Below are positions 9,262 through 21,331 of a stretch of DNA of 64,000 bases, piece after piece. The translations under genes were made by a program, and so were the position numbers. Under the pieces are notes generated by a model. The model was not told the origin of the DNA and ran no database searches. It saw only the letters and a list, made by a program, of their open reading frames with translations. The DNA is from Pseudomonas mosselii (GTDB lineage: Bacteria; Pseudomonadota; Gammaproteobacteria; Pseudomonadales; Pseudomonadaceae), in NCBI RefSeq assembly GCF_019823065.1, contig NZ_CP081966.1, forward strand, positions 4,805,501-4,869,500. Direction: 5' to 3'. Within the stretch, counting starts at the first letter, position 1; each line of letters opens with the position of its first letter.

Positions 9262-10578
9262 ATGCGCGTGATGAAGTGGAGCATGATCGCCCTGGCCGTA
9301 GCGGCAGGGACTTCGCAACTGGCTGTCGCCTCTTCGCAGGACGAGTCCAAGGGTTTCGTCGATGACAGCACGCTGAACGTGAAAATGCGCAACCTGTATT
9401 TCAGCCGCGACCGTCGCAACGATGACCGTGACCCGGAGACAGGTGACCGCCAGAGCCGTCAAGCCGAATGGGGCCAAGGCTTCATTGGCACCTTCGAATC
9501 CGGCTTCACCCAAGGCACCGTTGGCGTCGGCGTCGACGCCATCGGCCTGCTGGGCATCAAATTGGATGGCGGCCGCGGAACCACCAACACCGGCTTGTTC
9601 CCGGTCGACTCCGAAGGCCGCCCGGAAGATAGCTACTCCAAGGGCTACGGCGCGGTAAAAGCTCGCATCTCCAACACCGTGCTGAAATTCGGCGGTCAGT
9701 TTACTGCACTGCCAGTCTTCGCCACTGACGATAGCCGTCTGCTGCCTGAAGCCGCCGAGGGTTTCCTGCTGACCAGCAAGGAGATCGAAGGCCTTGAGCT
9801 CAACGCGGGTCACTTCACTCGCCTCGACGCACAAGCCCAGAGCTACAAGGACAGTATCCGCGGACGCAACGATGCCGGCATCAAGAACGGCGGCCTGACC
9901 GAAGCGAACATCTTCGGCGGCACCTATGCCATCACCGACGGCCTGAGCACCAGCCTCTACTACTCCAAAGTCGAAGACTACTGGCGCAAATACTACGCCA
10001 ACGTGAACTGGGCAGTACCGCTGTCCGATAAACAAGGCCTGGTATTCGACTTCAACATCTACGACACCAAGAGCAGCGGCGCCGCCAACGTCAAGGCGTT
10101 CGATGGCGACAAGCTCGACAACCGAGCCTTCAGCCTCTCGGCCGCCTATAACGTAGGCGCGCACACCTTCACCCTCGCCTACCAGAAGGTCACCGGTGAT
10201 GGCGACTACGCTTACGGCATCGACGGCGGCGGCACCGTGTTCCTGGCCAACTCCATCGCCCGCTCCGACTTCAACGCCGAAGACGAGAAGTCCTGGCAGG
10301 CACGTTACGACCTGAACTTTGCCGAGTACGGCATTCCAGGCCTGACCTTCATGACCCGTTACGCCCGCGGCAGCGACGCCAACGTCGCCGGCACCACCAA
10401 CGGCAAGGAATGGGAACGCGACATCGACATCAAGTACGTACTCCAGGAAGGCCCGGCCAAAGACCTGAGCTTCCGCGTGCGCCAAGCCACCTACCGCTCC
10501 GCCGACGGTGTCTACTATGGTTCCCCGTCGCTGGACGAACTGCGCCTGATCGTCGAGTACCCGCTGAGCATCCTGTAA
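9262..10578 (+). CDS. OprD-family outer-membrane porin
   Basis: 438 residues: a cleavable signal peptide (about 1-24, ending AVAS), then a porin barrel with the OprD-family opening (KGFVDDSTLNVKMRNLYFSRD) and the characteristic C-terminal strand LRLIVEYPLSIL ending in a hydrophobic residue for Bam recognition. The ribosome site AAAGGAG lies just upstream. It stands upstream of proS as oprD does in P. aeruginosa. Family substrates are basic amino acids, small peptides or carboxylates; which one cannot be told. A sigma-54-like promoter precedes it and an intrinsic terminator follows. Confidence 0.93.
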   Translation: MRVMKWSMIALAVAAGTSQLAVASSQDESKGFVDDSTLNVKMRNLYFSRDRRNDDRDPETGDRQSRQAEWGQGFIGTFESGFTQGTVGVGVDAIGLLGIKLDGGRGTTNTGLFPVDSEGRPEDSYSKGYGAVKARISNTVLKFGGQFTALPVFATDDSRLLPEAAEGFLLTSKEIEGLELNAGHFTRLDAQAQSYKDSIRGRNDAGIKNGGLTEANIFGGTYAITDGLSTSLYYSKVEDYWRKYYANVNWAVPLSDKQGLVFDFNIYDTKSSGAANVKAFDGDKLDNRAFSLSAAYNVGAHTFTLAYQKVTGDGDYAYGIDGGGTVFLANSIARSDFNAEDEKSWQARYDLNFAEYGIPGLTFMTRYARGSDANVAGTTNGKEWERDIDIKYVLQEGPAKDLSFRVRQATYRSADGVYYGSPSLDELRLIVEYPLSIL

Positions 10579-10608
10579 GCCCGCGCTTGCATCGCTCTGT
10601 AAATGAAG

Positions 10609-10634
10609 AAGCCCGGCAATCGCCGGGCTTTTTC
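10609..10634 (+). terminator. Intrinsic terminator of the porin gene
   Basis: AAGCCCGGC, loop AATC, GCCGGGCTT then TTTCC; a textbook stem with T-run 30 bp after the porin stop. Confidence 0.9.
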
Positions 10635-10735
10635 CTGGCTGACAGAAAAGCCTGACTGCTGCATTCTGTACGCTTTCGTTTCGCCCCCGTACAATGCGGG
10701 GTCATTTCACATTCAGGCAATCGACACGGCCCACC

Positions 10736-12451
<1,716 letters not shown>

Positions 12452-12472
12452 TAACCCGTTACGCGAGTGATC

Positions 12473-13426
12473 ATGTCCAAGCGAAGTACCTACACCCTGG
12501 GGGGCGCCGCACTGTGCGGCGCCCTGCTCCTCGGCGGCTGCGCCAACCAGATGTCCCAGCGCAGCGATCATGAGGAGCGCGTCGAGCGCAAACTGCTCGA
12601 GCACAGTCTGCAGATCGATGTCGGCGAGCCGAAGGTGATGGAGCTTCCGCAACGACGTGTACGCATCCATGAGCTCAAGCGCTTCGAGGTCACCGAGTTC
12701 GAGGTGACCCGCCGCTACGACCGCTACACACCCTACCAACCCTGGCGGGAGATCTACGAGATCCCGCTGGGCGCGGTGGCGGTGGTGGCCGGCGTTGGTG
12801 CCAACGTGGTCAACGTGTTCGCTCTGGGCAACCTGCCGGACAGCGTCACCCACGACTGGCTCAGCTATGGCCTGGCGGGGGTCAACCCGTTCATGAACGT
12901 GCAGTCCAACGGTCGCGCCCAGCAGAACCTGGCCGGCATCGACGAGATCGAGAAGGGCAAGCGCGAGGAGTCCATCAGCCTGCCGTGGAACGAACGTCTG
13001 GTCGAGGTCAAAGCCGGCAAGATGACTCACGAGCTGACCACCGACAAGAACGGTGTGCTACGCCTGAACCTGCTCGATAGCCCGTTCTCCGAGCAGAACC
13101 TCAACCATATCGGCACCCTGCACCTGCAGGTGGTCGACGAGGACAACCAGGTGCGCGGCGATGCCAGCCTGCTGGTCAGCGGCAACCTGCGCGGCAAGCT
13201 GCTCGAGGCCCATGAGCTGATCTTCGACGATCTCGAGGACGATGATGTCGGCCAGTGGGTCCACCGGGTGAAGCGCCTGTCGGAACTGGGTCTGGAAGAA
13301 GAAGCCAGTGAACTGGAGCAGAGCCTGATCGAGCTGACCCGCAACGATCCGGAGCTGCAACAGGAGTTCCTGCAGACACTGACCAAGGCCACCGGACGCC
13401 TGGTGGCCGATCCGGGCGCGCAGTAA
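12473..13426 (+). CDS. Hypothetical lipoprotein
   Basis: 317 residues from the ATG at 12473, preceded only by a weak ribosome site; a GTG two codons upstream is the alternative. The N terminus is a lipoprotein signal (basic start, hydrophobic stretch, lipobox LLGGC at about residues 20-24), followed by a mature part rich in acidic and amphipathic segments with no domain I can name. It lies directly after proS, as a conserved partner in Pseudomonas. It is probably attached to a membrane facing the periplasm; function unknown. Confidence 0.82.
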   Translation: MSKRSTYTLGGAALCGALLLGGCANQMSQRSDHEERVERKLLEHSLQIDVGEPKVMELPQRRVRIHELKRFEVTEFEVTRRYDRYTPYQPWREIYEIPLGAVAVVAGVGANVVNVFALGNLPDSVTHDWLSYGLAGVNPFMNVQSNGRAQQNLAGIDEIEKGKREESISLPWNERLVEVKAGKMTHELTTDKNGVLRLNLLDSPFSEQNLNHIGTLHLQVVDEDNQVRGDASLLVSGNLRGKLLEAHELIFDDLEDDDVGQWVHRVKRLSELGLEEEASELEQSLIELTRNDPELQQEFLQTLTKATGRLVADPGAQ

Positions 13427-13430
13427 TACG

Positions 13431-13457
13431 AAAAAGGGCTGCTTTGCAGCCCTTCTT
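13431..13457. terminator. Bidirectional terminator between lipoprotein gene and dinB
   Basis: AAGGGCTGC-TTT-GCAGCCCTT with A-run on the left and T-rich right side; serves the convergent lipoprotein gene and dinB. Confidence 0.85.
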
Positions 13458-14522
13458 CTATATATCTGCGAACAACTCCAACTGCTCATGCGCCCCGCGC
13501 AGATCGCGCAGCCTCACGCCAACGCCCAGCAAACGTACCGGCTTGCCACCCCGGGCAAACGCCTGGCTCAGCAACTGCCGGTAACTTTCCAGGTCCCTCC
13601 CCGCTCCCGCCTGCTCCAGGGTGGTCTGGCTGAAGTCATGGAACTTGACCTTGACGAAGGGCTTGTCGGGCCGATAGCTGCTGTCCATCCGCGCAATCCG
13701 CTCGTTCAGGCTGGCCAGCAACTCCGGCAGTCTATCCAGGCAACTGTTCAAGTCGGGCAGGTCATGGTCATAGGTGTTCTCGACGCTGACTGACTGCCGC
13801 CGGCTGTCGTTCTGCACCGCACGCTCGTCGATCCCCCGCGCCAGCCCCCACAAGCGCTCGCCGAAACTGCCGAACTCGCGAACCAACGCCAGCCGCGACC
13901 AGTCGCGCAGCGACAGGCAGGTATCGATCCCCAGCCGCGAAAGCTTGTCCGCTGTCACCTTGCCAACCCCATGCAAGCGCGCCACCGGCAGATGGGCAAC
14001 GAACGCCTCCACCTGGTCCGGGGTAATGACAAACAGGCCGTTGGGCTTGCGCCAGTCACTGGCAATCTTGGCCAGGAACTTGTTCGGCGCCACACCGGCA
14101 GAAACCGTGATGTGCAACTGCCGGGCCACCCGACGGCGAATGTCCTCGGCAATCCGTGTGGCGCTGCCGGCGAACCATTGGCTGTCACTGACATCCAGGT
14201 AGGCCTCGTCCAGGGACAACGGCTCGATCAACTCGGTGTAGTCGCGAAAGATCGCGTGAATCTCCCGCGACGCCTCGCGGTAGGCCTCGAAGCGCGGCTT
14301 GACGATCTCCAGGTCCGGACACAGCTTCAGCGCATGCCCGGATGCCATCGCCGAGCGAACGCCATAGGCGCGCGCCTCATAGTTGCAGGTGGCGATCACT
14401 CCACGCTGCCCAGGCTGCCCGCCCACCGCCATGGGTCGACCGACCAGGCGCGGGTCGTCACGCATCTCGATGGCGGCGTAGAAACAGTCACAATCAATGT
14501 GGATGATCTTGCGCAGGGACAT
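13458..14522 (-). CDS. dinB: DNA polymerase IV
   Basis: Y-family translesion polymerase, 354 residues. Catalytic acidic residues are visible in HIDCDCFYAAIEM near the start and SLDEAYLDVS around residue 103-112; little-finger domain is complete and the C terminus ends in a QLELF-like segment, the beta-clamp-binding motif. A perfect LexA box lies 15 bp upstream, so it is SOS-induced. Confidence 0.97.
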   Translation of the reverse strand: MSLRKIIHIDCDCFYAAIEMRDDPRLVGRPMAVGGQPGQRGVIATCNYEARAYGVRSAMASGHALKLCPDLEIVKPRFEAYREASREIHAIFRDYTELIEPLSLDEAYLDVSDSQWFAGSATRIAEDIRRRVARQLHITVSAGVAPNKFLAKIASDWRKPNGLFVITPDQVEAFVAHLPVARLHGVGKVTADKLSRLGIDTCLSLRDWSRLALVREFGSFGERLWGLARGIDERAVQNDSRRQSVSVENTYDHDLPDLNSCLDRLPELLASLNERIARMDSSYRPDKPFVKVKFHDFSQTTLEQAGAGRDLESYRQLLSQAFARGGKPVRLLGVGVRLRDLRGAHEQLELFADI

Positions 14523-14537
14523 GGACGACAGCCACTA

Positions 14538-14553
14538 CTGTAAATTCATACAG
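14538..14553. promoter_or_regulatory. LexA box of dinB
   Basis: CTGTAAATTCATACAG matches the CTGT-N8-ACAG SOS operator exactly and lies immediately upstream of the dinB start. Confidence 0.9.
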
Positions 14554-14685
14554 ATAGTATCCCATGCCCCTGCCACGAAACAGCCTGCGCGGGACGATCG
14601 GCCTGCAAGCCCCGTCGCGACTGAGCCGCGTGCCGATTTGAGACGCTAAGGGTTTGAACAAAAAAGGATTTTTTTGAATTAATGC

Positions 14686-14713
14686 TTGACACCGGAAAGG
14701 AAATCCGTAGAAT
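14686..14713 (+). promoter_or_regulatory. Promoter of first tRNA-fMet
   Basis: TTGACA (14686-14691), 16 bp, TAGAAT (14708-14713), 13 bp before the tRNA. Confidence 0.8.
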
Positions 14714-14726
14714 TCGATCTCACAGG

Positions 14727-14803
<77 letters not shown>

Positions 14804-14814
14804 GATTCAAAAAA

Positions 14815-14842
14815 GGCCACTGTTTCGACAGTGGCCTTTTTT
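14815..14842 (+). terminator. Terminator of tRNA-fMet copy 1
   Basis: GGCCACTG-TTTCGA-CAGTGGCC followed by a T-run, 11 bp past the CCA end. Confidence 0.9.
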
Positions 14843-14896
14843 ATTTTCTCTTGATTATCGATCAGTAAAAACATTCGAAAAATCAAACAGTAACGC

Positions 14897-14924
14897 TTGA
14901 CTCCCAGTACAAAATCCGTACAAT
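14897..14924 (+). promoter_or_regulatory. Promoter of second tRNA-fMet
   Basis: TTGACT (14897-14902), 16 bp, TACAAT (14919-14924); same layout as for copy 1. Confidence 0.8.
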
Positions 14925-14937
14925 TCGATTCCACAGG

Positions 14938-15014
<77 letters not shown>

Positions 15015-15026
15015 GATTCAAAAAAA

Positions 15027-15053
15027 GGCCACTGTTTCGACAGTGGCCTTTTT
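15027..15053 (+). terminator. Terminator of tRNA-fMet copy 2
   Basis: Same GGCCACTG/CAGTGGCC hairpin plus T-run as behind copy 1. Confidence 0.9.
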
Positions 15054-15098
15054 ATTGTCTGTTGATCAGCCAAGCGACGTGGTACTTAACGTACGCAC

Positions 15099-15126
15099 TT
15101 GACAACTCACGGCCAATCCGTATAAT
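15099..15126 (+). promoter_or_regulatory. Promoter of third tRNA-fMet
   Basis: TTGACA (15099-15104), 16 bp, perfect TATAAT (15121-15126); the best of the three promoters by consensus. Confidence 0.85.
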
Positions 15127-15138
15127 GCGCCCCTCTGA

Positions 15139-15215
<77 letters not shown>

Positions 15216-15229
15216 TATTCGTCAGAACG

Positions 15230-15261
15230 AACCCCGCCTATCGCAAGATAGCGCGGGGTTT
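15230..15261 (+). terminator. Terminator of tRNA-fMet copy 3
   Basis: AACCCCGC-CTATC-GCAA-GATAG-CGCGGGGTTT hairpin 15 bp after the tRNA. Confidence 0.85.
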
Positions 15262-15462
15262 GTTGCATTCAGCGCCCTGTAAAAGACAATCCTCCCCGCT
15301 CTCCTCGCTCCCATGCCGACCCTGCGGCTGAATGAACTATCTTTAACTATCCTGAAACAGATTAAGACGCCGGCCCGGAGTAATATTCGGATACGTTTTC
15401 CAAAGGGACTTTCACTTGGCCGTACCTCGCCTCCACCTCGCGCAGACTGCACGAGGCACCCC

Positions 15463-18105
15463 ATGACCGCCCCCACTCCCGAAACCCAGGCGCCATTGAC
15501 AGCGGCCCTGCCCACGGCGGCTCAGCGCCTGCCCTGGCTGGAGCGGCTGAGCAAGTACCGCCAGCCCATTGGGCTGGCAGTGACCTTGGTGTTGTTCGCC
15601 ATGGGCCTGATTGCCTGCCGTCACCTGCTGAGCGAGCTGGATATCTACGCGCTGCATGACGCCATGCTCGAAGTACCGGCACGCTCGCTGATCGGCGCAA
15701 TACTGGCCACCGTGATCGGTTTCGTGATCCTGCTGGGCTACGAATGGTCCGCCAGCCGTTATGCGGCCGTGCAACTGCCACCCCGCATCCTGGTGCTCGG
15801 CGGCTTCAGTGCCTTCGCCATCGGCAACGCCATTGGCCTGTCGATGCTGTCCGGCGGATCGGTCCGATATCGCCTCTATGCGCGCCAAGGCCTGGGCGCC
15901 GCGGAAGTCGCGCGCATGACGGTGTTTGCCAGCCTCTCGCTGGGATGCGCCCTCCCCCCCCTGGCTGCCCTGGCCACCCTGAGCGACTTGCCGGCGGCGG
16001 CAACCGCGCTACGTCTGCCCGCGCCACTGCTGGGCGGGATTGCAATTGCCGTGCTGGTGGCCGCCGCAGCCGTGGTGATGGGCCTGTATCGCCGGCGCCT
16101 ACCCGAACAACCATTGGCCGACAGCCTGATGGTGCAGTTCGGCCGTCGTACTCTGCGCCTTCCGGGTGCGCGCCTGACCGCGCTGCAACTGCTGATCACT
16201 GCCCTGGATGTCGCCGCCGCCGCCACCGTGCTTTATCTGCTGCTACCGGAAGCGCCGCCGTTCGGCGCCTTCGTGCTGGTCTACCTGCTGGCCCTCGCCG
16301 CCGGCGTGCTCAGCCATGTGCCGGGCGGCGTCGGCGTGTTCGAGGCGATCCTGCTGGCGGCCTTCGCCAACCAGCTGGGGGCCGCGCCACTGGCTGCCGC
16401 GCTGCTGCTGTACCGGCTGATCTACGTGGTCCTGCCACTGTTGCTGGCCTGTGTGCTGTTGCTGGCCAACGAGGCCCGGCGCCTGATGGTCGCCCAGCAG
16501 GCGATCCGCGCCGCCTCCGGCCTGGCCGCGCCGGTGCTGGCAATCCTGGTGTTTCTCTCCGGTGTGGTGCTGCTGTTCTCCGGCGCCACCCCGGAGATCG
16601 ACAGCCGTCTGGAACACATGGGTTTTCTGATTCCGCACCGCCTGATCGATGCCTCGCACTTCGGTGCCAGCCTGATCGGCGTGCTCTGCCTGCTGCTCGC
16701 CCAGGGCCTGCGCCGGCGCCTTTCGGCCGCCTGGCTGCTGACCACGGTGCTGCTGCTGGTGGGCGCGGTGCTGTCGCTGCTCAAGGGCTTCGACTGGGAA
16801 GAAGCCAGCCTGATGTGCTTCACCGCCGCCCTGCTCGCCCTGTTCCGCCGCTCGTTCTACCGCCCCAGCCGTCTGCTGGAGCTCCCGTTCTCGCCGGTGT
16901 ACCTGGTAGCCAGCGCCTGCGTGGTCGGTGCCTCGGTGTGGTTGCTGCTGTTTGCCTATCAGGACGTGCCCTACACCCACAAGCTGTGGTGGCAGTTCAC
17001 CCTCGACGCCGACGCGCCGCGCGGCCTGCGCGCCGCCCTCGGCAGCGCCGTGCTGCTGGTGATCGTCGCCCTGACCTGGCTGCTGCGCACCGCCCGCCCG
17101 GTCATCCATCTGCCAACCGACGACGAGTTGCAACGCGCCAACCGCATCCTGCTGGCTTCCGACCAGCCCGACGGCGGCCTGGCCCTGACCGGCGACAAGG
17201 CGCTGCTGTTCCACCCCAACGACAACGCCTTCCTCATGTATGCCCGCCGTGGCCGCAGCCTGGTGGCCCTGTACGATCCGATCGGCCCGGCCCAGGAGCG
17301 CGCCGAGATGATCTGGCAGTTCCGCGACCTGTGCGACCTGCATCATGCACGCCCGGTGTTCTACCAGGTACGCGCGGAGAACCTGCCGTTCTACATGGAC
17401 ATCGGCCTGACCGCGATCAAGCTCGGCGAAGAGGCCCGGGTCGACCTGCGGCGCTTCGACATCGAAGCCAAGGGCAAGGAGATGAAGGACCTGCGCTACA
17501 CCTGGAACCGAGGCGGGCGGGACGGGCTGAGCCTGGAGATCCACGAGCCTGGTCAAGCGCCGCTGGCCGAGCTCAAGGAAATCTCCGACGCCTGGCTTGA
17601 CGGCAAGAATGTGCGCGAGAAAGGCTTCTCCCTCGGTCGCTTCAGTCCCGAGTACCTGCAGCATTTCCGCATCGCGCTGATCCGCTTCCAGGGCCGTCCG
17701 GTGGCCTTCGCCAACCTGCTGGAAACCCGCAGCAACGAACTGGCCAGCCTCGACCTGATGCGTGCGCACCCTGAAGCACCGAAACTGACCATGGAATTCA
17801 TGATGGTCGGCCTGATCCTGCACTACAAGAGCCATGACTATGGCCGATTCAGCCTGGGGATGGTCCCTCTCTCCGGCTTGCAGCCACGCCGTGGCGCCCC
17901 CTTGACCCAGCGTCTGGGCTCGATGGTGTTCCAGCGCGGCGAGCAGCTCTACAACTTCCAGGGCCTGCGGCGCTTCAAGGACAAGTTCCAGCCGGACTGG
18001 GAACCCCGCTACATGGCCGTGCCGGCCGGGCTCGACCCGCTCGTGGCACTGGCTGATACTGCCGCCCTGATCGCTGGCGGCCTGACTGGATTGGTGAAAC
18101 GTTGA
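15463..18105 (+). CDS. mprF: Aminoacyl-phosphatidylglycerol synthase/flippase MprF
   Basis: 880 residues from the ATG at 15463 (MTAPTPETQ), equal to the P. aeruginosa enzyme length; a longer frame upstream adds 50 unconserved residues. The N-terminal ~540 residues contain about 14 membrane helices (flippase part); the C-terminal ~330 residues are the cytosolic synthase domain of GNAT-like fold (LLFHPNDNAFLMYARRGRS...; FSLGMVPLSGL). It transfers an amino acid from tRNA to phosphatidylglycerol; the P. aeruginosa homologue uses alanine. This lowers surface negative charge and resists cationic peptides. It overlaps the next gene by 4 nt. Confidence 0.95.
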   Translation: MTAPTPETQAPLTAALPTAAQRLPWLERLSKYRQPIGLAVTLVLFAMGLIACRHLLSELDIYALHDAMLEVPARSLIGAILATVIGFVILLGYEWSASRYAAVQLPPRILVLGGFSAFAIGNAIGLSMLSGGSVRYRLYARQGLGAAEVARMTVFASLSLGCALPPLAALATLSDLPAAATALRLPAPLLGGIAIAVLVAAAAVVMGLYRRRLPEQPLADSLMVQFGRRTLRLPGARLTALQLLITALDVAAAATVLYLLLPEAPPFGAFVLVYLLALAAGVLSHVPGGVGVFEAILLAAFANQLGAAPLAAALLLYRLIYVVLPLLLACVLLLANEARRLMVAQQAIRAASGLAAPVLAILVFLSGVVLLFSGATPEIDSRLEHMGFLIPHRLIDASHFGASLIGVLCLLLAQGLRRRLSAAWLLTTVLLLVGAVLSLLKGFDWEEASLMCFTAALLALFRRSFYRPSRLLELPFSPVYLVASACVVGASVWLLLFAYQDVPYTHKLWWQFTLDADAPRGLRAALGSAVLLVIVALTWLLRTARPVIHLPTDDELQRANRILLASDQPDGGLALTGDKALLFHPNDNAFLMYARRGRSLVALYDPIGPAQERAEMIWQFRDLCDLHHARPVFYQVRAENLPFYMDIGLTAIKLGEEARVDLRRFDIEAKGKEMKDLRYTWNRGGRDGLSLEIHEPGQAPLAELKEISDAWLDGKNVREKGFSLGRFSPEYLQHFRIALIRFQGRPVAFANLLETRSNELASLDLMRAHPEAPKLTMEFMMVGLILHYKSHDYGRFSLGMVPLSGLQPRRGAPLTQRLGSMVFQRGEQLYNFQGLRRFKDKFQPDWEPRYMAVPAGLDPLVALADTAALIAGGLTGLVKR

Positions 18106-19397
18106 TGATCCGACGCTATTGGCTGTACGTACTGATTCCCCTGCTGCTGGCCGTGCTGGCCGGCGGCGCGGCCTTCTGGCTGTGGACCCGGCCGGCGCCC
18201 GAGGCGCGCCTGGAGCACCTCACCCTCGACGACGGCAGTGCCCTGACCCGCGCCACCCCCGGCGTGCACGCCAAGGCCCGGGTGGCCATCGGCGTGCCCC
18301 AGGCCCAAGCCCTGACCGACAAGCAACTGCTCGATCTCAGCCAGGCCGGCGAGGCTCAGCTGGTGCAGGTGGTCCTGCCGCCCGCCGACTGCGCCAAGCA
18401 GCAGGCGGCGATGGACCAGGCCCTCACCCGCCTGGCCGACAAACCGACCCTGGTCGCCGGCATCGGCCCGGGCGCGGCCCAGGCTTGGCGCTGGCTGGCC
18501 GCACAAGGCGACGACGAGGCCCGGGCCATCTCGGTGGACTTTACCGTCGAGCAGCCCGGCTGCCAGGTCGCCCTGCCCAAGTCCGCCGCCCACGGCCACT
18601 GGAACGTGGCCTGGAACGACAACCCGGATGACGCCAGCGCCGCCTTCGTGCGCGACCAGGCCAACGCCGAGACCAGCATCGCCGACTACGACATCCACCT
18701 GCCCCAGGTGCTCAAGGCCCAACTGACCCAGGCCTTGGTCGGCCATGACGGCAACGCCCTGGCGATCCCGGTGGTGGAAGTTCCGGCCGGGCAGACCACC
18801 GACACCGTGACCCTGTTCCTTTCCGGCGACGGCGGCTGGCGCGACCTGGACCGCGACGTGGCCGGCGAGATGGCCAAGCTCGGCTACCCGGTGGTCGGCA
18901 TCGACACCCTGCGTTATTACTGGCAGCACAAGACCCCGGAACAGAGCGCCGCCGACCTGTCCGAACTGATGCAACACTACCGCCAGAAATGGGGCACCAA
19001 GCGCTTCGTGCTGACCGGCTACTCGTTCGGCGCCGATGTGCTGCCGGCCATCTACAACCGCCTCTCCGAGGAAGACCAGAAGCGTATCGACGCGGTGATC
19101 CTGCTGGCCTTCGCCCGCAGCGGCAGCTTCGAGATCGAGGTGGAGGGCTGGCTGGGCAAGGAAGGCCAGGAGGCGCCGACCGGACCTGAGATGGCCAGGT
19201 TGCCAGCAGCGAAGGTGGTGTGCATCTATGGCGTCGAAGAGACCGACGAGAGCGGCTGCACTGACAAGACAGCCGTGGGCGAGCGCATGAAGCTGCCGGG
19301 CGGCCACCACTTCGACGAGAACTACCCGGCGCTGGCCAAGCGTCTGATCGGCGAGATCGAGACCCGCCAGGGAAAGGCCAACGTCGCTGAAAAATGA
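18102..19397 (+). CDS. AcvB/VirJ-family hydrolase, probable aminoacyl-PG hydrolase
   Basis: 431 residues: an N-terminal membrane anchor (about 5-27), a first divergent domain, then an alpha/beta-hydrolase domain with FLSGDGGWRDLD (around 230) and a nucleophile elbow GYSFGADV. The gene starts inside the end of mprF (4-nt overlap), as its P. aeruginosa counterpart PA0919 does, which removes alanine from alanyl-phosphatidylglycerol in the periplasm. Synthase and hydrolase together would set the level of modified lipid. Identification by family and context; activity inferred. Confidence 0.88.
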   Translation: MMIRRYWLYVLIPLLLAVLAGGAAFWLWTRPAPEARLEHLTLDDGSALTRATPGVHAKARVAIGVPQAQALTDKQLLDLSQAGEAQLVQVVLPPADCAKQQAAMDQALTRLADKPTLVAGIGPGAAQAWRWLAAQGDDEARAISVDFTVEQPGCQVALPKSAAHGHWNVAWNDNPDDASAAFVRDQANAETSIADYDIHLPQVLKAQLTQALVGHDGNALAIPVVEVPAGQTTDTVTLFLSGDGGWRDLDRDVAGEMAKLGYPVVGIDTLRYYWQHKTPEQSAADLSELMQHYRQKWGTKRFVLTGYSFGADVLPAIYNRLSEEDQKRIDAVILLAFARSGSFEIEVEGWLGKEGQEAPTGPEMARLPAAKVVCIYGVEETDESGCTDKTAVGERMKLPGGHHFDENYPALAKRLIGEIETRQGKANVAEK

Positions 19398-19402
19398 CAG
19401 GG

Positions 19403-19424
19403 AAAAGGGCCGCTTCGCGGCCCT
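19403..19424 (-). terminator. Terminator of kup
   Basis: AGGGCCGC-GAA-GCGGCCCT followed by TTTT on the minus strand, just after the kup stop; lies between the convergent hydrolase gene and kup. Confidence 0.8.
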
Positions 19425-19432
19425 GACCCAGC

Positions 19433-21331
19433 TTAGATCTCGACCTGTGTCCCCAACTCGATCACCCGATTGAGCGGCAGGTTGAAGAACCGCAAGTTGC
19501 CGTTGGCGTTCTTCAGCAGGAACGCGAACAGGTTCCCGCGCCAGCGCGACATGCCTTCAAGGCGCGAGGCGATCACCGTTTCCCGGCTGAGGAAGTAGGT
19601 GGTGCGCATCGGGCTGAAGTCCAGCGCGTCCAGGTGGCACAGCTTCAGCGCCGCCGGCACGTCTGGCTCGTCCATGAAGCCGAAGTGCAGCAGCACCCGG
19701 AAGAACCCGTCGCCATAGGCTTCCACCTCGAACCGTTCGTGCTCCGGCACCCTGGGCCGGTCTTCGCTGACCACCGTCAGCAGCACCACCTGGCTGTGCA
19801 ACACCTGGTTGTGCAGCATGTTGTGCAGCAGCGCATGGGGCACGGCATCGGGCCGGGCAGTGAGAAACACCGCGGTGCCCTCCACCCGGTGCGGCGGCTG
19901 CACGCGAATGCTGCTGATGAACACCGGCAACGGCAGCGCGCCTTCGTCGATGCGATCGACCAGGATCTGCTTGCCGCGCTTCCAGGTACTCATCAGCACG
20001 AACAGCACGATCCCGGCCAAGACCGGGAAGGCACCACCCTGGACAATCTTCGGCACGTTGGCGGCGAAGAACAGCCCGTCGACCAGCAGGAAGCCCACCA
20101 GCAGCGGCACCGCCAGCACCGGTGGCCACTTCCACAGCAGCAGCATGACCGCCGACACCAGGATCGTGGTCATCAACATGGTGCCGGTCACTGCCACGCC
20201 GTAGGCGGCGGCCAGGGCGCCGGAGGACTCGAAACCGATCACCAGCAGCACCACGCCAACCATCAGCGTCCAATTCACCGCGCCGATGTAGATCTGCCCC
20301 TGCTCGTCGCTGGAAGTGTGCTGGATCTGCATGCGCGGCACGTAGCCCAGCTGGATGGCCTGTCGGGTCAGGGAGAAGGCACCGGAAATCACGGCTTGCG
20401 AAGCGATCACCGTGGCCATGGTGGCCAACCCGACCAGCGGCAGCAACGCCCAACTCGGCGCCAGCAGGTAGAACGGGTTGCGCGCCGCCTCCGGGTTCTG
20501 CAGCAGCATCGCACCCTGGCCGAAGTAGTTGAGCACCAGCGCCGGCAGCACCAGGGCGAACCAGGCGCGGGCGATGGGCTTGCGGCCAAAGTGGCCCATG
20601 TCGGCGTACAGGGCCTCGGCGCCGGTCAGCGCCAGCACCACAGCACCGAGAATCGCCACCCCCATGCCCGGATGAACGATGAAGAAGTTCAGCGCCCAGC
20701 CCGGGTTGAAGGCCTTGAGCACTTCCGGGCTCTGCGAGATGCCGTGCACCCCGAGCGCCGCCAGGGCCAGGAACCAGGCGACCATGATCGGGCCGAAGGC
20801 CTTGCCGATCTTCTCCGTACCGTGTTTCTGCACCAGGAACAGCGCCACCAGTACCACCAGCGAAATCGGCACCACCCAGTGATCGATACCCTCGAACGCC
20901 AGGCCCATGCCCTCCACCGCCGAGAGCACCGACACCGCCGGGGTGATCATGCTGTCGCCGTAGAACAGCGAGGCGCCGACCAGGCCGCAACCGACCATCA
21001 GCATGCGCAACCGCGGGTACTGCGCCGTGGCCCGCCGCGCCAACGCGGTCAGGGCCATGGTGCCGCCCTCGCCCTGGTTGTCGGCGCGCAGGATGAACAT
21101 CACGTACTTGAACGACACCACCCACAGCAGCGACCAGAGGATCAACGACAGGATGCCCAGCACCCCGTCATGGTTGACCTGTACGCCATAACCACCGGTA
21201 AAGACCTCTTTGAGGGTGTAAAGCGGACTGGTGCCGATATCGCCATAGACCACCCCAACAGCTGCCACCAGCAGGCCCAGCGGCCGTGCCGCGCCCTGTC
21301 CGCCTTCGGCGTGACTGCTTGCCTGAACCAT
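19433..21331 (-). CDS. kup: Low-affinity potassium uptake protein Kup
   Basis: 632 residues from the ATG at 21331 ([11 protein letters not shown]), with the Kup signature [16 protein letters not shown] and about 12 membrane helices, followed by a cytosolic C-terminal domain from about residue 440. It imports K+ probably with H+. A longer frame upstream adds 57 implausible residues. Divergent from rimO with about 235 bp between. Confidence 0.95.
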   Translation of the reverse strand: MVQASSHAEGGQGAARPLGLLVAAVGVVYGDIGTSPLYTLKEVFTGGYGVQVNHDGVLGILSLILWSLLWVVSFKYVMFILRADNQGEGGTMALTALARRATAQYPRLRMLMVGCGLVGASLFYGDSMITPAVSVLSAVEGMGLAFEGIDHWVVPISLVVLVALFLVQKHGTEKIGKAFGPIMVAWFLALAALGVHGISQSPEVLKAFNPGWALNFFIVHPGMGVAILGAVVLALTGAEALYADMGHFGRKPIARAWFALVLPALVLNYFGQGAMLLQNPEAARNPFYLLAPSWALLPLVGLATMATVIASQAVISGAFSLTRQAIQLGYVPRMQIQHTSSDEQGQIYIGAVNWTLMVGVVLLVIGFESSGALAAAYGVAVTGTMLMTTILVSAVMLLLWKWPPVLAVPLLVGFLLVDGLFFAANVPKIVQGGAFPVLAGIVLFVLMSTWKRGKQILVDRIDEGALPLPVFISSIRVQPPHRVEGTAVFLTARPDAVPHALLHNMLHNQVLHSQVVLLTVVSEDRPRVPEHERFEVEAYGDGFFRVLLHFGFMDEPDVPAALKLCHLDALDFSPMRTTYFLSRETVIASRLEGMSRWRGNLFAFLLKNANGNLRFFNLPLNRVIELGTQVEI

